Source: Phascolarctos cinereus
Lineage: Eukaryota > Chordata > Mammalia > Diprotodontia > Phascolarctidae
NCBI RefSeq assembly: GCF_002099425.1
Contig: NW_018343955.1
Span: forward strand, 15,879,001 to 15,943,000
Reading direction: 5' to 3'
Length of the DNA stretch: 64,000 nt
The translations under genes and the position numbers were made by a program. Shown one piece after another: positions 44,085 to 54,569 of the stretch. The first letter of the stretch is position 1, and each line of letters begins with the position of its first letter. Below the pieces are notes generated by a model, which was not told where the DNA came from, made no database searches, and saw only the letters and a program-made list of their open reading frames with translations.

Positions 44085-44345
44085 TTCTTCTTACATAGTT
44101 GTCATTTAGTTTTTTCAGTAGTGTCTGACTCTTTGTGACCCTTTCTGGGATTTTCTTGGCAAAAATTCTGGAGTGGTTCGCCATTTCCTTCTCCAGCTCA
44201 TTTTACAGATGAGGGAACTGAGGCACACAGGGTTAAGTGATTTGCCCAGGGTCACACAGCTAGTAAGTGTCTGTGGCCAGATTTGAACTCAGAAAGATGA
44301 GTCTTCCTGACTCCATGCCTGGCGCTCTGTCCACAGCACGGCACA
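44085..44345 (-). mobile_element. long-type SINE, antisense
   Basis: AGTGTCTGACTCTTTGTGAC, CATTTCCTTCTCCAGCTCAT, TTTGCCCAGGGTCACACAGC and GAAAGATGAGTCTTCCTGAC. One of the least diverged long-type copies. Confidence 0.92.
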
Positions 44346-45164
44346 GATAGTATTGCTTGGTGCAGGCTTCAATAAACTCTGTAGCCTCTATATGTTTAAG
44401 TCACTGTCACTAGTTCACAGGTGTGACTTTCTTTGCATTCCTTACCAGCAAAAGGATCTTTGGATAGATAGCTGTCATCATTATCTCTTAAGTTTATTCT
44501 TAAGGGTAATCGGATGAAATACATTTCATAGCAAACTTTTCTTCAGCAGAGTGTAGACAATGTTAACATGGAGGAAAAACAAAAAGCTGAAAATGGGGCC
44601 CAACCTCTGCTGCCAACTTAAACAATTTTTTTTTCTGAAAGCCACATGAATATTTTTCCGAAATAGCTGTAATTTAAAATGATATTTCCTACTTTTGAGT
44701 TTCTACATTTCTTAATCTACTAAGGCAGGTTTTCATTTTAAGAAAAAGCATTTTAGTTTAAGAAAATCTGATCACGCTTTTTTTCTTATTAAAAAGAAAA
44801 AAAAAACACAATTTGCTTTTATTTTACCTGTAGGTGATCAACTGGTTACAGACTTTCAGGTTGGTTCTTTTCATAATCTAACCTCACATCTCCTATCAAA
44901 ACAAAATCTTTTCCATAGAACCAGAGACGATGATATTTTGATCAAAGATAAAGAATTCAGTGAATCTTTCAAACACCTAAAAGCTTTTCTCACAGCCGTC
45001 TCCTTAGATCACCACCTGGTCGCTCTGAGTGCAAAGTGTGAACTAGCCAGTCTATCAAATATATATCTTTTAACATATTTTAACCTATAAAGACATCTTT
45101 CAGGAGCCCACAGCCCAGGTAATCAGGTATTGTAACCGCGTTTACACTCATTACATCTTCTTAT
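44346..45164. other. no feature recognised
   Basis: Unique-looking, A/T-rich, with a TTTTTTTCTTATTAAAAAG-like near-palindrome around 44778-44800. Confidence 0.45.
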
Positions 45165-45350
45165 TGTTGTTGTTCAGTTGTTTTTCAGTCATGTCTAATT
45201 TTTCGTGACCCCATTTGGGGTTTTCCTGGCAAAGATATTAGAGTGGTCAAGTTCATACAGTTAGTAGGTGTCTGAGGCCACATTTGAACTCAGAAAGAAG
45301 CATCTTTCTGGCTCCAGGCCTGATGCTCTATCCACTATACCACCTAAATG
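45165..45350 (-). mobile_element. long-type SINE, antisense, internally deleted
   Basis: TTGTTGTTCAGTTGTTTTTC and GACCCCATTTGGGGTTTTCC are followed, after loss of about 70 bp, by CATACAGTTAGTAGGTGTCT and CTATACCACCTAA. Confidence 0.88.
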
Positions 45351-47584
45351 CAAACTATGTTACTAACATCATGTACTAATAATTTATTTGATACCCCAAG
45401 TTCAGCCAACTGATTGAATCTAGGGACTTTGGCATTTTGAAAATTGTAGCTAAAAACTAGTCAGAATGTCAGTCAACAAGTATATTATAGCACGTACTAT
45501 ATACTGGCATTAAGGTATTTCTTTTGGTGTAAACTCTTGTAATGATTATTTGCTATTTGGTGTATCTGTTTAACTTTTTACCCATCTTTCCCATAGAAAC
45601 ATGCTTCCATCTTAAATACATCTGTAGCGGTTAGGATGTTAACAACATAGAAGGGCTCCTTGTTATCTTATGCTCCTTTTTCCTCTTTTTTTTCTCTTGA
45701 TCATAGCTGATAAGAAATTTTATACAAACTATCGCATTCTTCACCACCAAAATGCATCCTCAACCATCAGAAATAGAGATAGCTACCTTCAGTCTACTAA
45801 GTACCTGTTAAGTCTTTGCAAATTTTTGAATTAGCTTTGTTGCCAACTAAAAAAAAATCCTAGGCTTCTAAGAAAACTTGACAAACAGAAAATCTAACCT
45901 ACTATACCAATGCTACATTTATCCCTTCCTTGAATCATCAGGCTAAGAAAATACACAACTGGCCAGAGTACTTAAATTTGAGAGTACATTCACATCTTAT
46001 TTTAGGCCTAATGCCCGGGTTCACAGACCAAACAAAAGCTGGGCCTGATGTCCAGCTATTTCACAGTATTCAACTAAATGTCTAATTTGCCAATAAAATA
46101 TTGGAAAAACAAAGATCTCTGTTAACATGACTGACAAAACATTTTCAGCAGACAGGAAGCCTGTGCAACAACCTCTTAAGCAGGCGAAATGTAGATGCAG
46201 ATCCCTGTGGAGCAATGTCACAAGACTGACAAAATCAAGTGGTTAAGAAATAACACATCCTGAACAGGACAGAAGGAATAACTGAAGGCTGATTCTAAAA
46301 GGAGTTTTATAAAAATGCAATCATGAGATGAATACAAAAAGTTGTTGCGTCCATACTGTGCTCACGCCCACTTTGAAGAAACAAAGGGCCCCTTGCTATT
46401 TGTCCACTACCCACATCGCATCACTGAGAAACCTCATCCCAACCAGGGACCCCAGAGTCTGGCTTAGCTAGTATTGTAGCATAGAAAGGGAGTTCTCTTA
46501 TAGATGTGTTGAGTTATAGCTTGTTGTCTTTTCTGAGTTTTGATTCTGGCAATCGGAACCCCATTCTAGAAATTAAAATGGAGAGCTGTCAGCAAGTTTC
46601 TTGACTTAATTTTCTTAAGTGGATTCATTGAATATGCTAATGTAATCAGTGATTTCCAGTATAGAATCCGGTGATTATTCCTTTTGCAGTAATACAAATA
46701 TGTTGGTGATTTAGAAACAATTTAGGGCAAGAGCTTTTAGGTCTTTCACTTGTTCAGTTTATCCCATTACCATCAATGAGGCTAAGTAATGCCCAAGAGT
46801 ATTACTTGCAAGTCATTCATTCATTTAATATTAGCAAAGTGTCTATAAAATGCTAGGTGGCACAAAATTACAGTTTGGGTAAAGGATGAGAAAAAAGAAA
46901 TTAAATGAGGAGGAAGAGAGGATGAGACAAAAACAAAGAAAGAACTCCAGTATCTATTGTAGATTCACAGTGTTCTTTGACATTTTTCCTAAATAAGCAA
47001 ACATTCAAAAACATTCTCATGTGTACTATTTTCTTAAACTTCTTACTAATTCATTGGACTTCAGATTTAATCACTGAATTCTAATGCATGGTAATTTCTT
47101 TAAAAAAAATATTGATAATTTGGTGAGGAGGTCAAGCCCACAATGTAGAACCCAATAAGACAGTAATCTCTTCAAATATTTTGTATCTTCTGTCTTGGTT
47201 AGATGAGACTATGTTTTTATCTGGAATAACATTTTTTGTATACTCCTTTAACCTATGACTTCTACTTAAAAGTATAATTAGTAGGGAGATGTATAAGACA
47301 CTACTTAGTTTCCATATTTCAGCTCAGGAAATGACCAGGAGGTTTTCAAATTCCAAGCCAGGTAGAGGACAGGTTGCTTCAACCATAGTGACTATTTTTA
47401 TTTAAAGGGCATATGCATAACAGGTACTGACAAGATATGAGATGATAACAACCCAGGGATTATACTATTTTGGAATACTTTTGTCACTTTTCCACTTAAG
47501 CATTTGGCCAAATTGCAACGGGTTCAGTCTCACCCTTGCAGAGAGACTAATAGACTACTGAACAGTAGTCAAATTCTATCAAGG
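45351..47584. other. largest stretch without recognised repeats
   Basis: About 2.2 kb in which I recognise no LINE, SINE or DNA-transposon landmarks and no exon. The only ORF of note is a 66-residue antisense frame with no similarity. A conserved regulatory element is possible, but nothing in the sequence alone shows one. Confidence 0.45.
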
Positions 47585-47840
47585 AGGAGAGGGAAGGGAA
47601 TAAGCATTTATACAGTGCCAACTAAGTGCCAAGCACTTTTATAAATATTATACAACAGCCTTACAACAGCCCTGGGGAGTAGGTACCATTATTATCCCCA
47701 GTTCAGGAAACTGAATCAAACAGAGGTTCAATAACTTGCCTGTCGTCACCCAGCTCCCTAAGTGTCTAAGGCTGGATCTGAACTCAGATCTTCCTGACTC
47801 CAGGCCCAGCGCTCTACCCACTGTATCAGCACGTGGCACG
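47585..47840 (-). mobile_element. MIR/CORE-type SINE, antisense
   Basis: AATAAGCATTTATACAGTGC, AACAGCCCTGGGGAGTAGGT, TAACTTGCCTGTCGTCACCC and CAGATCTTCCTGACTCCAGG. Confidence 0.88.
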
Positions 47841-47924
47841 CAGAACAGAACTGCTGACTTACGATAATCAGGCAGAAGTGGCAGGAGCTATAATTTGATT
47901 TATCACCTTGGTTTGGTCCACGTC

Positions 47925-48085
47925 CACTTTTTTTTTTTTGCCTTTTGGTGAGGCAACTGGGGTCAAGTGACTTGCCCAGGGTCACATAGCTAGTAAGTGT
48001 CATGTGTCTGAGGTTAGATTTTAACTCAGATCTTCCTGACTCCAAGGCTGGAGCTTTATCCACTGTGCCACCAAGCTGCCCCCAT
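47925..48085 (-). mobile_element. L1-tailed SINE, antisense
   Basis: A T11 run and GCCTTTTGGTGAGGCAACTG, then AAGTGACTTGCCCAGGGTCA and CACTGTGCCACCAAGCTGCC. Reversed, it is a full SINE ending in poly(A), the same type as 53145-53304. Confidence 0.9.
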
Positions 48086-49099
48086 GTCCACTTTTACTTA
48101 GCATCCAGAGATCTGTGAGCTGTTCTCACAGGACCCTGAGGACAACTCTCTTCATGAGTCTTTTAAGATATGTGTTGATCCATTTGGTTTCACACAACAG
48201 ATACTTCCCAATGAATCCCTCTGCAAAGTATTTTACACTTCCGCCTTTTCCAAACAAAATACAATGGATTTTGTTATTAACAAACAGGTCTGGTATTTCC
48301 TTAAACGTTGGCAGTAGGGTACCAACAATGATGGTTCTCTTTTTACTACAATTTTGTTGTACCCCAGGACTTTCTAAATAAATATGGGGTCAATGATCAT
48401 AATTCTTTGTGTAGCTTGATGTCAGTCAAACCCACTTGATGCTGCTGAGTGTTAAGATCCAACATAGCGCAGGCTGGAAGTATAAGCCTCTGATGGAGAA
48501 GAAAACACAATAAGAAGAAAATGAAAATGAATAGGAGAGTAAGAGAAGAGGAAATAAAGAAGCCAATGGAGAGTGGTACAGTACTCCTTACAAATCCCTT
48601 AGGCACCAGTCATGGGTTTAAGTGCCCAAAATAGCTCTTGTCAAGTACAATACAATCAGTCGTTATAGCTGGTCTACCCAACCGATGGTAAGACTCTACC
48701 AAAAGATTTCAAAGCCTCACCTGGTAGATTTTCAACTGTCCTTATCTAGGACTTGCGAAGATTCCCAGTGACGAAGGGAGCAGAGAGCAGCTCAGACTAA
48801 TATGTGGCAAGCAGAGAAATAGAAAATATTGTGTTTACCCAAGGTCACTAAGCAAACTGCTGACTACGGCTACAAATGAACTAACCTTCCTGTTGTGCTA
48901 GGTTCTCTCTCCACTAAGTGTAAGTGACTCTTAGGGTTAGAAAGGGCTGCTTCAACATCACTCTCAGTGCAGAAATGATGAGGGAAGATGGATGTATGAG
49001 CACTTTTGCTTCTTTTGGGAACCTTAGATGAAAGACATTGTGTGGATAGAAAATGTCCTTATTAAGTGGACTATTTTCCAGTGTGCTTTTGTTTATCTG
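48086..49099. other. no feature recognised
   Basis: About 1 kb of unique-looking intron DNA with short ORFs on both strands and no protein similarity. Confidence 0.45.
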
Positions 49100-49335
49100 G
49101 GCAGCTAGGTGGATAGAGGGCTGACCTGGAGTCAGGAAGACTCATCTTCCTGAGTTCAAATCTGGACTTAGATACTTGCTAACTGTGTGACCTGGGCAAG
49201 TTACTTAACTCTGTTTGCCTCGGTTTCTTCATCTATAAAATGAGCTGGAGAAGGAATTGGCAAACCACTCCAGTATCTCTGCCAAGAAAACCTCAAATGG
49301 GGTCACAGAGTCAGACACGACTGAAGAATGGACTG
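49100..49335 (+). mobile_element. long-type SINE
   Basis: GGGCAGCTAGGTGGATAGAG, GAGTTCAAATCTGGACTTAG, GCAAACCACTCCAGTATCTC and GGGGTCACAGAGTCAGACAC. Full length, sense. Confidence 0.92.
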
Positions 49336-49949
49336 AATTTGTTTATCTACCTTTCCAAAGTTTCCCTGACCTTTCTGGTCATGTTGCTCCACTCATCCTG
49401 TGGAGATATTTAATGTGCAATCCTTGCTTCTAAATAACAAGTGAAACCACGTTGCCTCCATGACAGTTATTCCATAACAAAAGGAGATAACGGCATCATG
49501 TGTAACCCATCTTTGCCCCCCTTTTGCCACATAGCTCCTTGCAGTGAAGACTCTGCTAACTGAAAATGCCTTTGTGGCATGTAGTTGTTCAGTTGCAGAC
49601 TGATGTGGTCTGCTTCAATACATGAGATAAAAGCAAGATGACAGCACGGCAGAGGGACTTGCAAAAGGCATGTTTTTGTCTATTTTTTTTTTATGAACAG
49701 ATATCTGCTTCAGTGGTTTTCTGACAAAACCCTTGTTACTGGGTTGTTTCGGAGATTTCCCTCCCCTTTTCTCTCCTTGATTTCTTCTTCAGTTTATAGA
49801 ATGCTAGAACTGGAAGGGTCCTCAGATGCTAATACTAATGGTTAACCCTTACTATTCTTCAGTAGAGTCATTTTCCAAAAGGGCTGTTTCATTTGGTCTA
49901 GATTTAGAGTTTGAATCTTAGCCCTGTCACCTCTGTGTCCTTAGCTAAG
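49336..49949. other. mostly unassigned
   Basis: Near 49800, TAGAACTGGAAGGGTCCTCA hints at a small antisense SINE or CR1 scrap. The rest is unique-looking. Confidence 0.4.
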
Positions 49950-50150
49950 TAAGCTAGTGGAAAGGCATTGGACTTGGAATCAGAAGATCTGAGTTCAAAT
50001 TCTGCCTAGGGCACTTAGTGATCCTGCACAAGTCATTAAATCTTTCTGTGTCTCAGTTTTTTTTATTCATAAAACAAGGAGAGTTAGACTCAGCAGCTTC
50101 TAAGGTTCCTATGAGTTCTAAATCTATGATGCTATGATGTCATGAACTCT
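49950..50150 (+). mobile_element. tRNA-derived SINE
   Basis: AAGCTAGTGGAAAGGCATTG, GAAGATCTGAGTTCAAATTC, CACAAGTCATTAAATC and AGGTTCCTATGAGTTCTAAA. Confidence 0.82.
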
Positions 50151-50244
50151 CCAGGCCATATTTTCCTTATCTATTAAAAAAGGGGGAGGGGAAGAATTGG
50201 ACAAGATAATCTCTAAGGTCCTTTCTCAAATCAAATCAATACCA

Positions 50245-50510
50245 CCACCTATTATAATAATAATAATAATAATATTTACATAGTATTTACTATGTACCAA
50301 GCACTGTGTTAAGCACTTTACAATTATTATCTCATTGGATCCTCACAACAACCCTGGGAGGTAGGTGCTATTCTTATTTTACAGATGAGGAAACTGAGGC
50401 ATACAGAAGTGAAGTGATTTGTTTGCAGTCACAAGTGCCTGAGGCTGAATTTGAACTTGTCTTCCCGATTTGAACTTGCTCTATCCACTGTGTCATCTAG
50501 TTGTTCCCCT
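50245..50510 (-). mobile_element. MIR/CORE-type SINE, antisense, with (TAA)n end
   Basis: Starts with a TAA repeat (about 50252-50274), then AAGCACTGTGTTAAGCACTT, CCTGGGAGGTAGGTGCTATT, ACAGATGAGGAAACTGAGGC and GTGTCATCTAGTTGTTC. The TAA run matches the trinucleotide 3' tail of such SINEs. Confidence 0.9.
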
Positions 50511-50715
50511 AAGTATTTATTAAGCTAACTCTGGATATACAAAGAAAGGCAAAAGATAGTCTCAGCTCTCAAAGAGCTCATGTCTTAGCTGAGGAGACAA
50601 CATGCAAACAGCTATTACAAACAAAATAAATTGGAAATAATCAACACAGGAAAGGCACTAGAATTGGGAAAGGCTCCTTGGAGAAAGTGGGATTTTAGCT
50701 GTGCTTTGTTCTAAA
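50511..50715 (-). mobile_element. L2 3'-region relic, antisense
   Basis: AAGTATTTATTAAGC, GATATACAAAGAAAGGCAAA, CAACATGCAAACAGCTATTA and GTGGGATTTTAGCTGTG. Confidence 0.75.
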
Positions 50716-51954
50716 TGCTATGATCTTGCCTGCTAATAATCAAGGCAATAGTAATAAAAGAATACGTCACTGTCTCTGATTTCTAAATTTCTGTTTCCTA
50801 TAATTCTCAGATGCAAAAGAATCTTTGGTGGATAATACTTAGGAGTTTTTAGAATCAGGCCATTAATATGGATCTTCTTTGAATGGGGATGTTCCCCTCC
50901 CCCCAGATTAAAAAAAGAGGCAATTTTCTCTTAAATATAGGAAGAAAACCCTGATTCCCCTTGCCTGCTAATTAGCAGTGGCTATCCCCCCATTGTGAAT
51001 GCCAATTCAATTTTATTTTGATGATAAAAACAATCATCCTAAATTGATGCTTCTTTTTTAAATAGGTATCCAGCATATTCTGTTTCATATTCAGAAATAA
51101 ACCTCGATGATATAGAGTGGTACTTTCCATATATAAAGCAGAGGTTTGGGAATGGGTAGGGTTAATCAATATGCTAAAAAAAAAATCACATAACCTGCAT
51201 GGATTTTCACTTTTCCTGGTATGGAAATTGCTTTTAGAGATTAGATTCAGGAGGCTAGCTGTGTTTCATTCCACAAGCAGACAGTCACAGGAGCTGAGCT
51301 TATCTGAGTCTTTTAGGATAGGCAAGTTGCTGGGAGAATAGAGTTAGGTCAAAGCTTGCTCAGTAACAAAGTTCACAACCAAGTGGTTGCAATGCCCAAG
51401 ACTTTGCTTAGTAAAAGAACCCAAAGGTGAGAGAGATATAGATGTAAGAACAGAATGTTATTTCTATTTTTTGTCCAAAGTAATACTACTGTTTGAACTA
51501 GACTGTTGGGCATTTCATGTGTGTGTCTGGATGCTCCATAGTGATTTGAACAGTTGACTGCTTTTGACCAAATTTAGTTTATACTAAAGCATATGAAAAC
51601 ATACCTTATGCTTGATTTGTGAGGGCCAAGGCACCATTTTGAAAAGAAGCTTTGCTAACAGTTTTCAAATGACTGTCTCTTCAGTAGCCTTCTCTCAGGA
51701 TAATGACAATTCACAGAATGGAATTGAATCATTTATTTAAAAAGCATGATATCTGACTATAGTAAGGGACAAAATAGTTTCTCAGCTTCTCCGATTAGTT
51801 AAAAAACAAACAAACAAACAAACAACTGAATGGCTATCTTCATCAGTAAGAGTCCTTAATGAAAGGACAATTCAAAGAAGTAGCCTGGGCCTTAACTTTA
51901 AGAGAGTCTAACACTCACCTCATCATGTAAAATCCCCATCTCCAAAGTATACAT

Positions 51955-52131
51955 ATGAGCAACACTTGTATTATGGATGAAGTTACAAGACAGCAGCATG
52001 GAGACATGCAGTATATTGCTATCAGTATTAAAGAAAGAATTTACTACTGGCCCGACCGGGATAAAGTTAAAAAAGCAAGGAATTACATCAAGCGTCAGTT
52101 CTCTGCTAAAGGTTTTACAGTGTCAGAATAG
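51955..52131 (+). other. 58-codon ORF, possible pseudogene fragment, unidentified
   Basis: ATG at 51955 opens a frame ending in TAG at 52129-52131. It reads MSNTCIMDEVTRQQHGDMQY, IAISIKERIYYWPDRDKVKK, ARNYIKRQFSAKGFTVSE. The basic, aromatic second half looks like protein sequence rather than translated intron, and it overlaps no repeat I recognise. It is on the strand opposite FYB1. I see no splice sites or downstream continuation, and I do not recognise the protein. It could be a retropseudogene scrap, a piece of an old element, or chance. Confidence 0.25.
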
Positions 52132-52627
52132 ATGAAGTTGTAGAGAGAAAAGTAGATGTTAGGTACATCCCTAGGTAAAATGATCAAATCTTCGTTTTTG
52201 AGCAGTCCCAATTTGCATGCTTCTCTTTTTCCTCATCCCTTTTTCTTTCCCTATTAAGTTCTTAATTTATCACTAAGATTTTAATTGGCAACAGTTTAAG
52301 TTATTTGCCTTAAATAAGTCTGTTCAGGCTAGCAGAAGCCCACTGAGAAGTAATTGAATTTTGAGAGGACTTACAAAAATTTTTTTGGGGAGAGTGGGCT
52401 ATTAAACCATTCAAATTATAGGGACAGGAGTTTTGTGCCTGAGAAGGGGATGGGGAGTGGGTTAACAGGACGGCAGTGCCCACCCTGCTCCCTTTGCTCT
52501 TCTCTAAACCTTTTGTTCATATGCCAAAGCTTTAGACACCTAAACTGCTCAGAAGCATACCCAACTGTTTTGTCAAAGGCATAAACTTGATATATCTATA
52601 TTTACATAAAGATAGATATACACACAT

Positions 52628-52630
<3 letters not shown>

Positions 52631-52662
<32 letters not shown>
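52631..52662. repeat. (AT)16 microsatellite
   Basis: Uninterrupted AT dinucleotide run; a likely cruciform-prone and polymorphic site. Confidence 0.97.
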
Positions 52663-52664
<2 letters not shown>

Positions 52665-52744
52665 CAAATATATTCCCTACTCTGTTGTCTAGGGAATAGA
52701 TAAATGAAAGCCAGATCTGCCTGTTAGAAAGGGGTGTTATCCCC

Positions 52745-52975
52745 TTGGATTAAGGTAAAACACCCTTACCACTCTGAACTTCAGTTACTTTACCTGTACA
52801 GTGAGGGAATTGAATTATATGATATCCAGAGTTCTTTTCCAGCCAAAAGTTCTATGCTTCTGATCCCTGCTTACTTAATTACTAAACTGACTTTGGGCAA
52901 GTCACTTAACCTTTTCAGGACTCGGTTTTCTCATCTCTAAAATGAGAGGATTGGTACAGATAACAATGTTTCTTG
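52745..52975 (+). mobile_element. two adjacent MIR-type SINE fragments
   Basis: The first has CTTCAGTTACTTTACCTGTA, CAGTGAGGGAATTG and CCAAAAGTTCTATGCTTCTG. The second has CTTTGGGCAAGTCACTTAAC and CTCATCTCTAAAATGAGAGG. Either a tandem insertion or one copy inserted into another. Confidence 0.7.
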
Positions 52976-53129
52976 CATCTCTACATCTAGAATTCTCTGG
53001 GAAAGGTACAGAGGGCCCAGAATGAGAGAGGCACAGAAGTAAAGCTGTTTTGGGAGAGAAAACAGCTTGATGCATGTTGACTGAGGATCGTTAACTGTAA
53101 TGACAAACCAGTTAGAAACGTCTTTGTGC

Positions 53130-53318
53130 AGAAAAGGAAAGCCTGGGCAGGTAGGTGGCGCAGTGGATAGAGCACTGGCCCTGAAGTCAGGAGGACCTGA
53201 GTTCAAATCCGGCCTCAGACCCAACACTTGACACTTACTAGCTGTGTGACCTTGGGCAAGTCACTTAACCCCACTTGCCTAAAAGCCAAAAAAAAAAAAA
53301 GAAAAGAAAAGGAAAAGC
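53130..53318 (+). mobile_element. L1-tailed SINE with target-site duplications
   Basis: The body begins GGGCAGGTAGGTGGCGCAGT at 53145, with a clear A-box/B-box tRNA head (GAGTTCAAATCCGGC), CTTGGGCAAGTCACTTAACC, and a long A-rich tail. AGAAAAGGAAAGC before it and AGAAAAGGAAAAGC after it are the likely duplications. It is among the youngest-looking insertions here. Confidence 0.9.
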
Positions 53319-53944
53319 TTAAGTGTGAAAATACAAAAGCAGGAGCAGTTCAAAGGAACTGAAAAGGACATGGAGGGCAGTGGGTGGGTGAGTGGAGGAA
53401 GAGAGAAGCTAATTTAAGGTTTCTGTGGGAACACCTTCAGGGAAACTACTGACTTTGAATTTGGTGACTTCAGAAAGAATAGTTTTGATCTATAACAGAA
53501 ATGATAGACCTGACAGAAATAAGGAAAAAAAACCCCTAAAACTAAACCCAACAACAAATTGCTTTCTTGGGAATTAAAGACTAAAGACGTATTTTTAACT
53601 TAGATTAAGGTTAGAAGTGCTGCCAGGAAGGACAGAGTAAACCAAGGATTAGAACTACAGAAATGTGCTAGTCAGGGAATGAAATATTAATACCTGTTAA
53701 GAATCTGATTCAAGAGTAGAAGTGAGCCAGACTCACTTGAACAACAAGAAATAATGTGTCTGTATGAAAGGACCGGGACTAGACCCGTGATGGGACCTCT
53801 CTATCTATTGTTGTCCGCTCCACCGTCCAACAATTACCAAAAAATTAGGTCTCTCCCAAATTCAGATCCTATAATTCTAACAAAAATGCTTTTCACTATA
53901 GAAAAATAGTTGATTTTGCATGTGCTATGTTGAAGATGTTCTAA
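53319..53944. other. no feature recognised
   Basis: Unique-looking; purine-rich in its first 100 bp. Confidence 0.4.
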
Positions 53945-54395
53945 ATCATGGGTTCTTAACCTTCTTTATGTCAGAGACCAGGGGTGGGGAACCCTCAGGC
54001 TTGGGGCCACATATGGTCTTCTAGGTCCTTGGGTGTGGCCTTTTGATTGGGTCCAAGTTTTACAGAACAAAGCCTTTTACTAAGGGAATTTGTTCTGTGA
54101 AGTTTGGATTTAGTCAAAGCGCCACACTTGAAGACCTAGAGGGCCACATATGGCCCCGAAACTGCAGGTTCTCCACCCCTGTCATAGAACCTTTTGGCCA
54201 TCTGGTGAAGCCTATGAGTTCCTTCTCTGAATGTTTTCTTTAAAAAAGTCATAATTGAAGGAAATTCTAAATTTCACTTAGAACTTAGTGGAAAATATAG
54301 ATGTAATTTTTCATATCCAAGCTCACAGATCCCCTTAAAAATGTATTCATGGATTACTTAGGTGGTCTGTGGACCGCAGGTTAAAAATCCTTATT
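53945..54395 (+). mobile_element. hAT-like MITE (GGTTCTTAACC family), interrupted
   Basis: GGGTTCTTAACCTTCTTTAT on the left and GACCGCAGGTTAAAAATCC on the right form the inverted ends. TTTGGCCATCTGGTGAAGCC marks the body. A second MITE (53979-54181) sits inside. Confidence 0.7.
53979..54181. mobile_element. 203-bp hAT MITE, near-palindromic
   Basis: Starts CAGGGGTGGGGAACCCTCAG and ends TGCAGGTTCTCCACCCCTG. The inverted similarity continues inward (CTAGGTCCTTGGGTGTGGCC against the complement of GCCACACTTGAAGACCTAG), so nearly the whole element folds back. TCAGAGAC and TCATAGAA flank it, an 8-bp duplication with six matches. Non-autonomous. Confidence 0.85.
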
Positions 54396-54534
54396 CTGGA
54401 GGGAGAGGTATTTCAGGAGATGGGAACAGATCATGGACCCCAAAGCACAGGTTTTGGTGCAGACCCTCTGCTCTCTGTTCTTGGGATCTTCCTCTTACTC
54501 CCCAGCACACTCATGCATGCATGCTTGCATGCAC

Positions 54535-54569
54535 ACGCGCGCGCGCGCGCACACACACACACACACACA
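54535..54569. repeat. (CG)n(CA)n alternating tract
   Basis: About eight CG units followed by about ten CA units, preceded by CATGCATGCTTGCATGC. A strictly alternating purine/pyrimidine tract and a candidate Z-DNA former. Confidence 0.95.

Larger units (their letters stand above)
50716..52744. other. mostly unassigned intron DNA
   Basis: About 2 kb with no clear repeats except a (CAAA)n run at 51805-51825 and the (AT)n at 52631. It includes the short coding-like frame at 51955-52131. Confidence 0.45.

Noticed and set aside
53145-53230. tRNA-like A and B boxes
   Set aside because: They belong to a tRNA-derived SINE head with no folded acceptor and anticodon arms. No true tRNA gene was found in the window.
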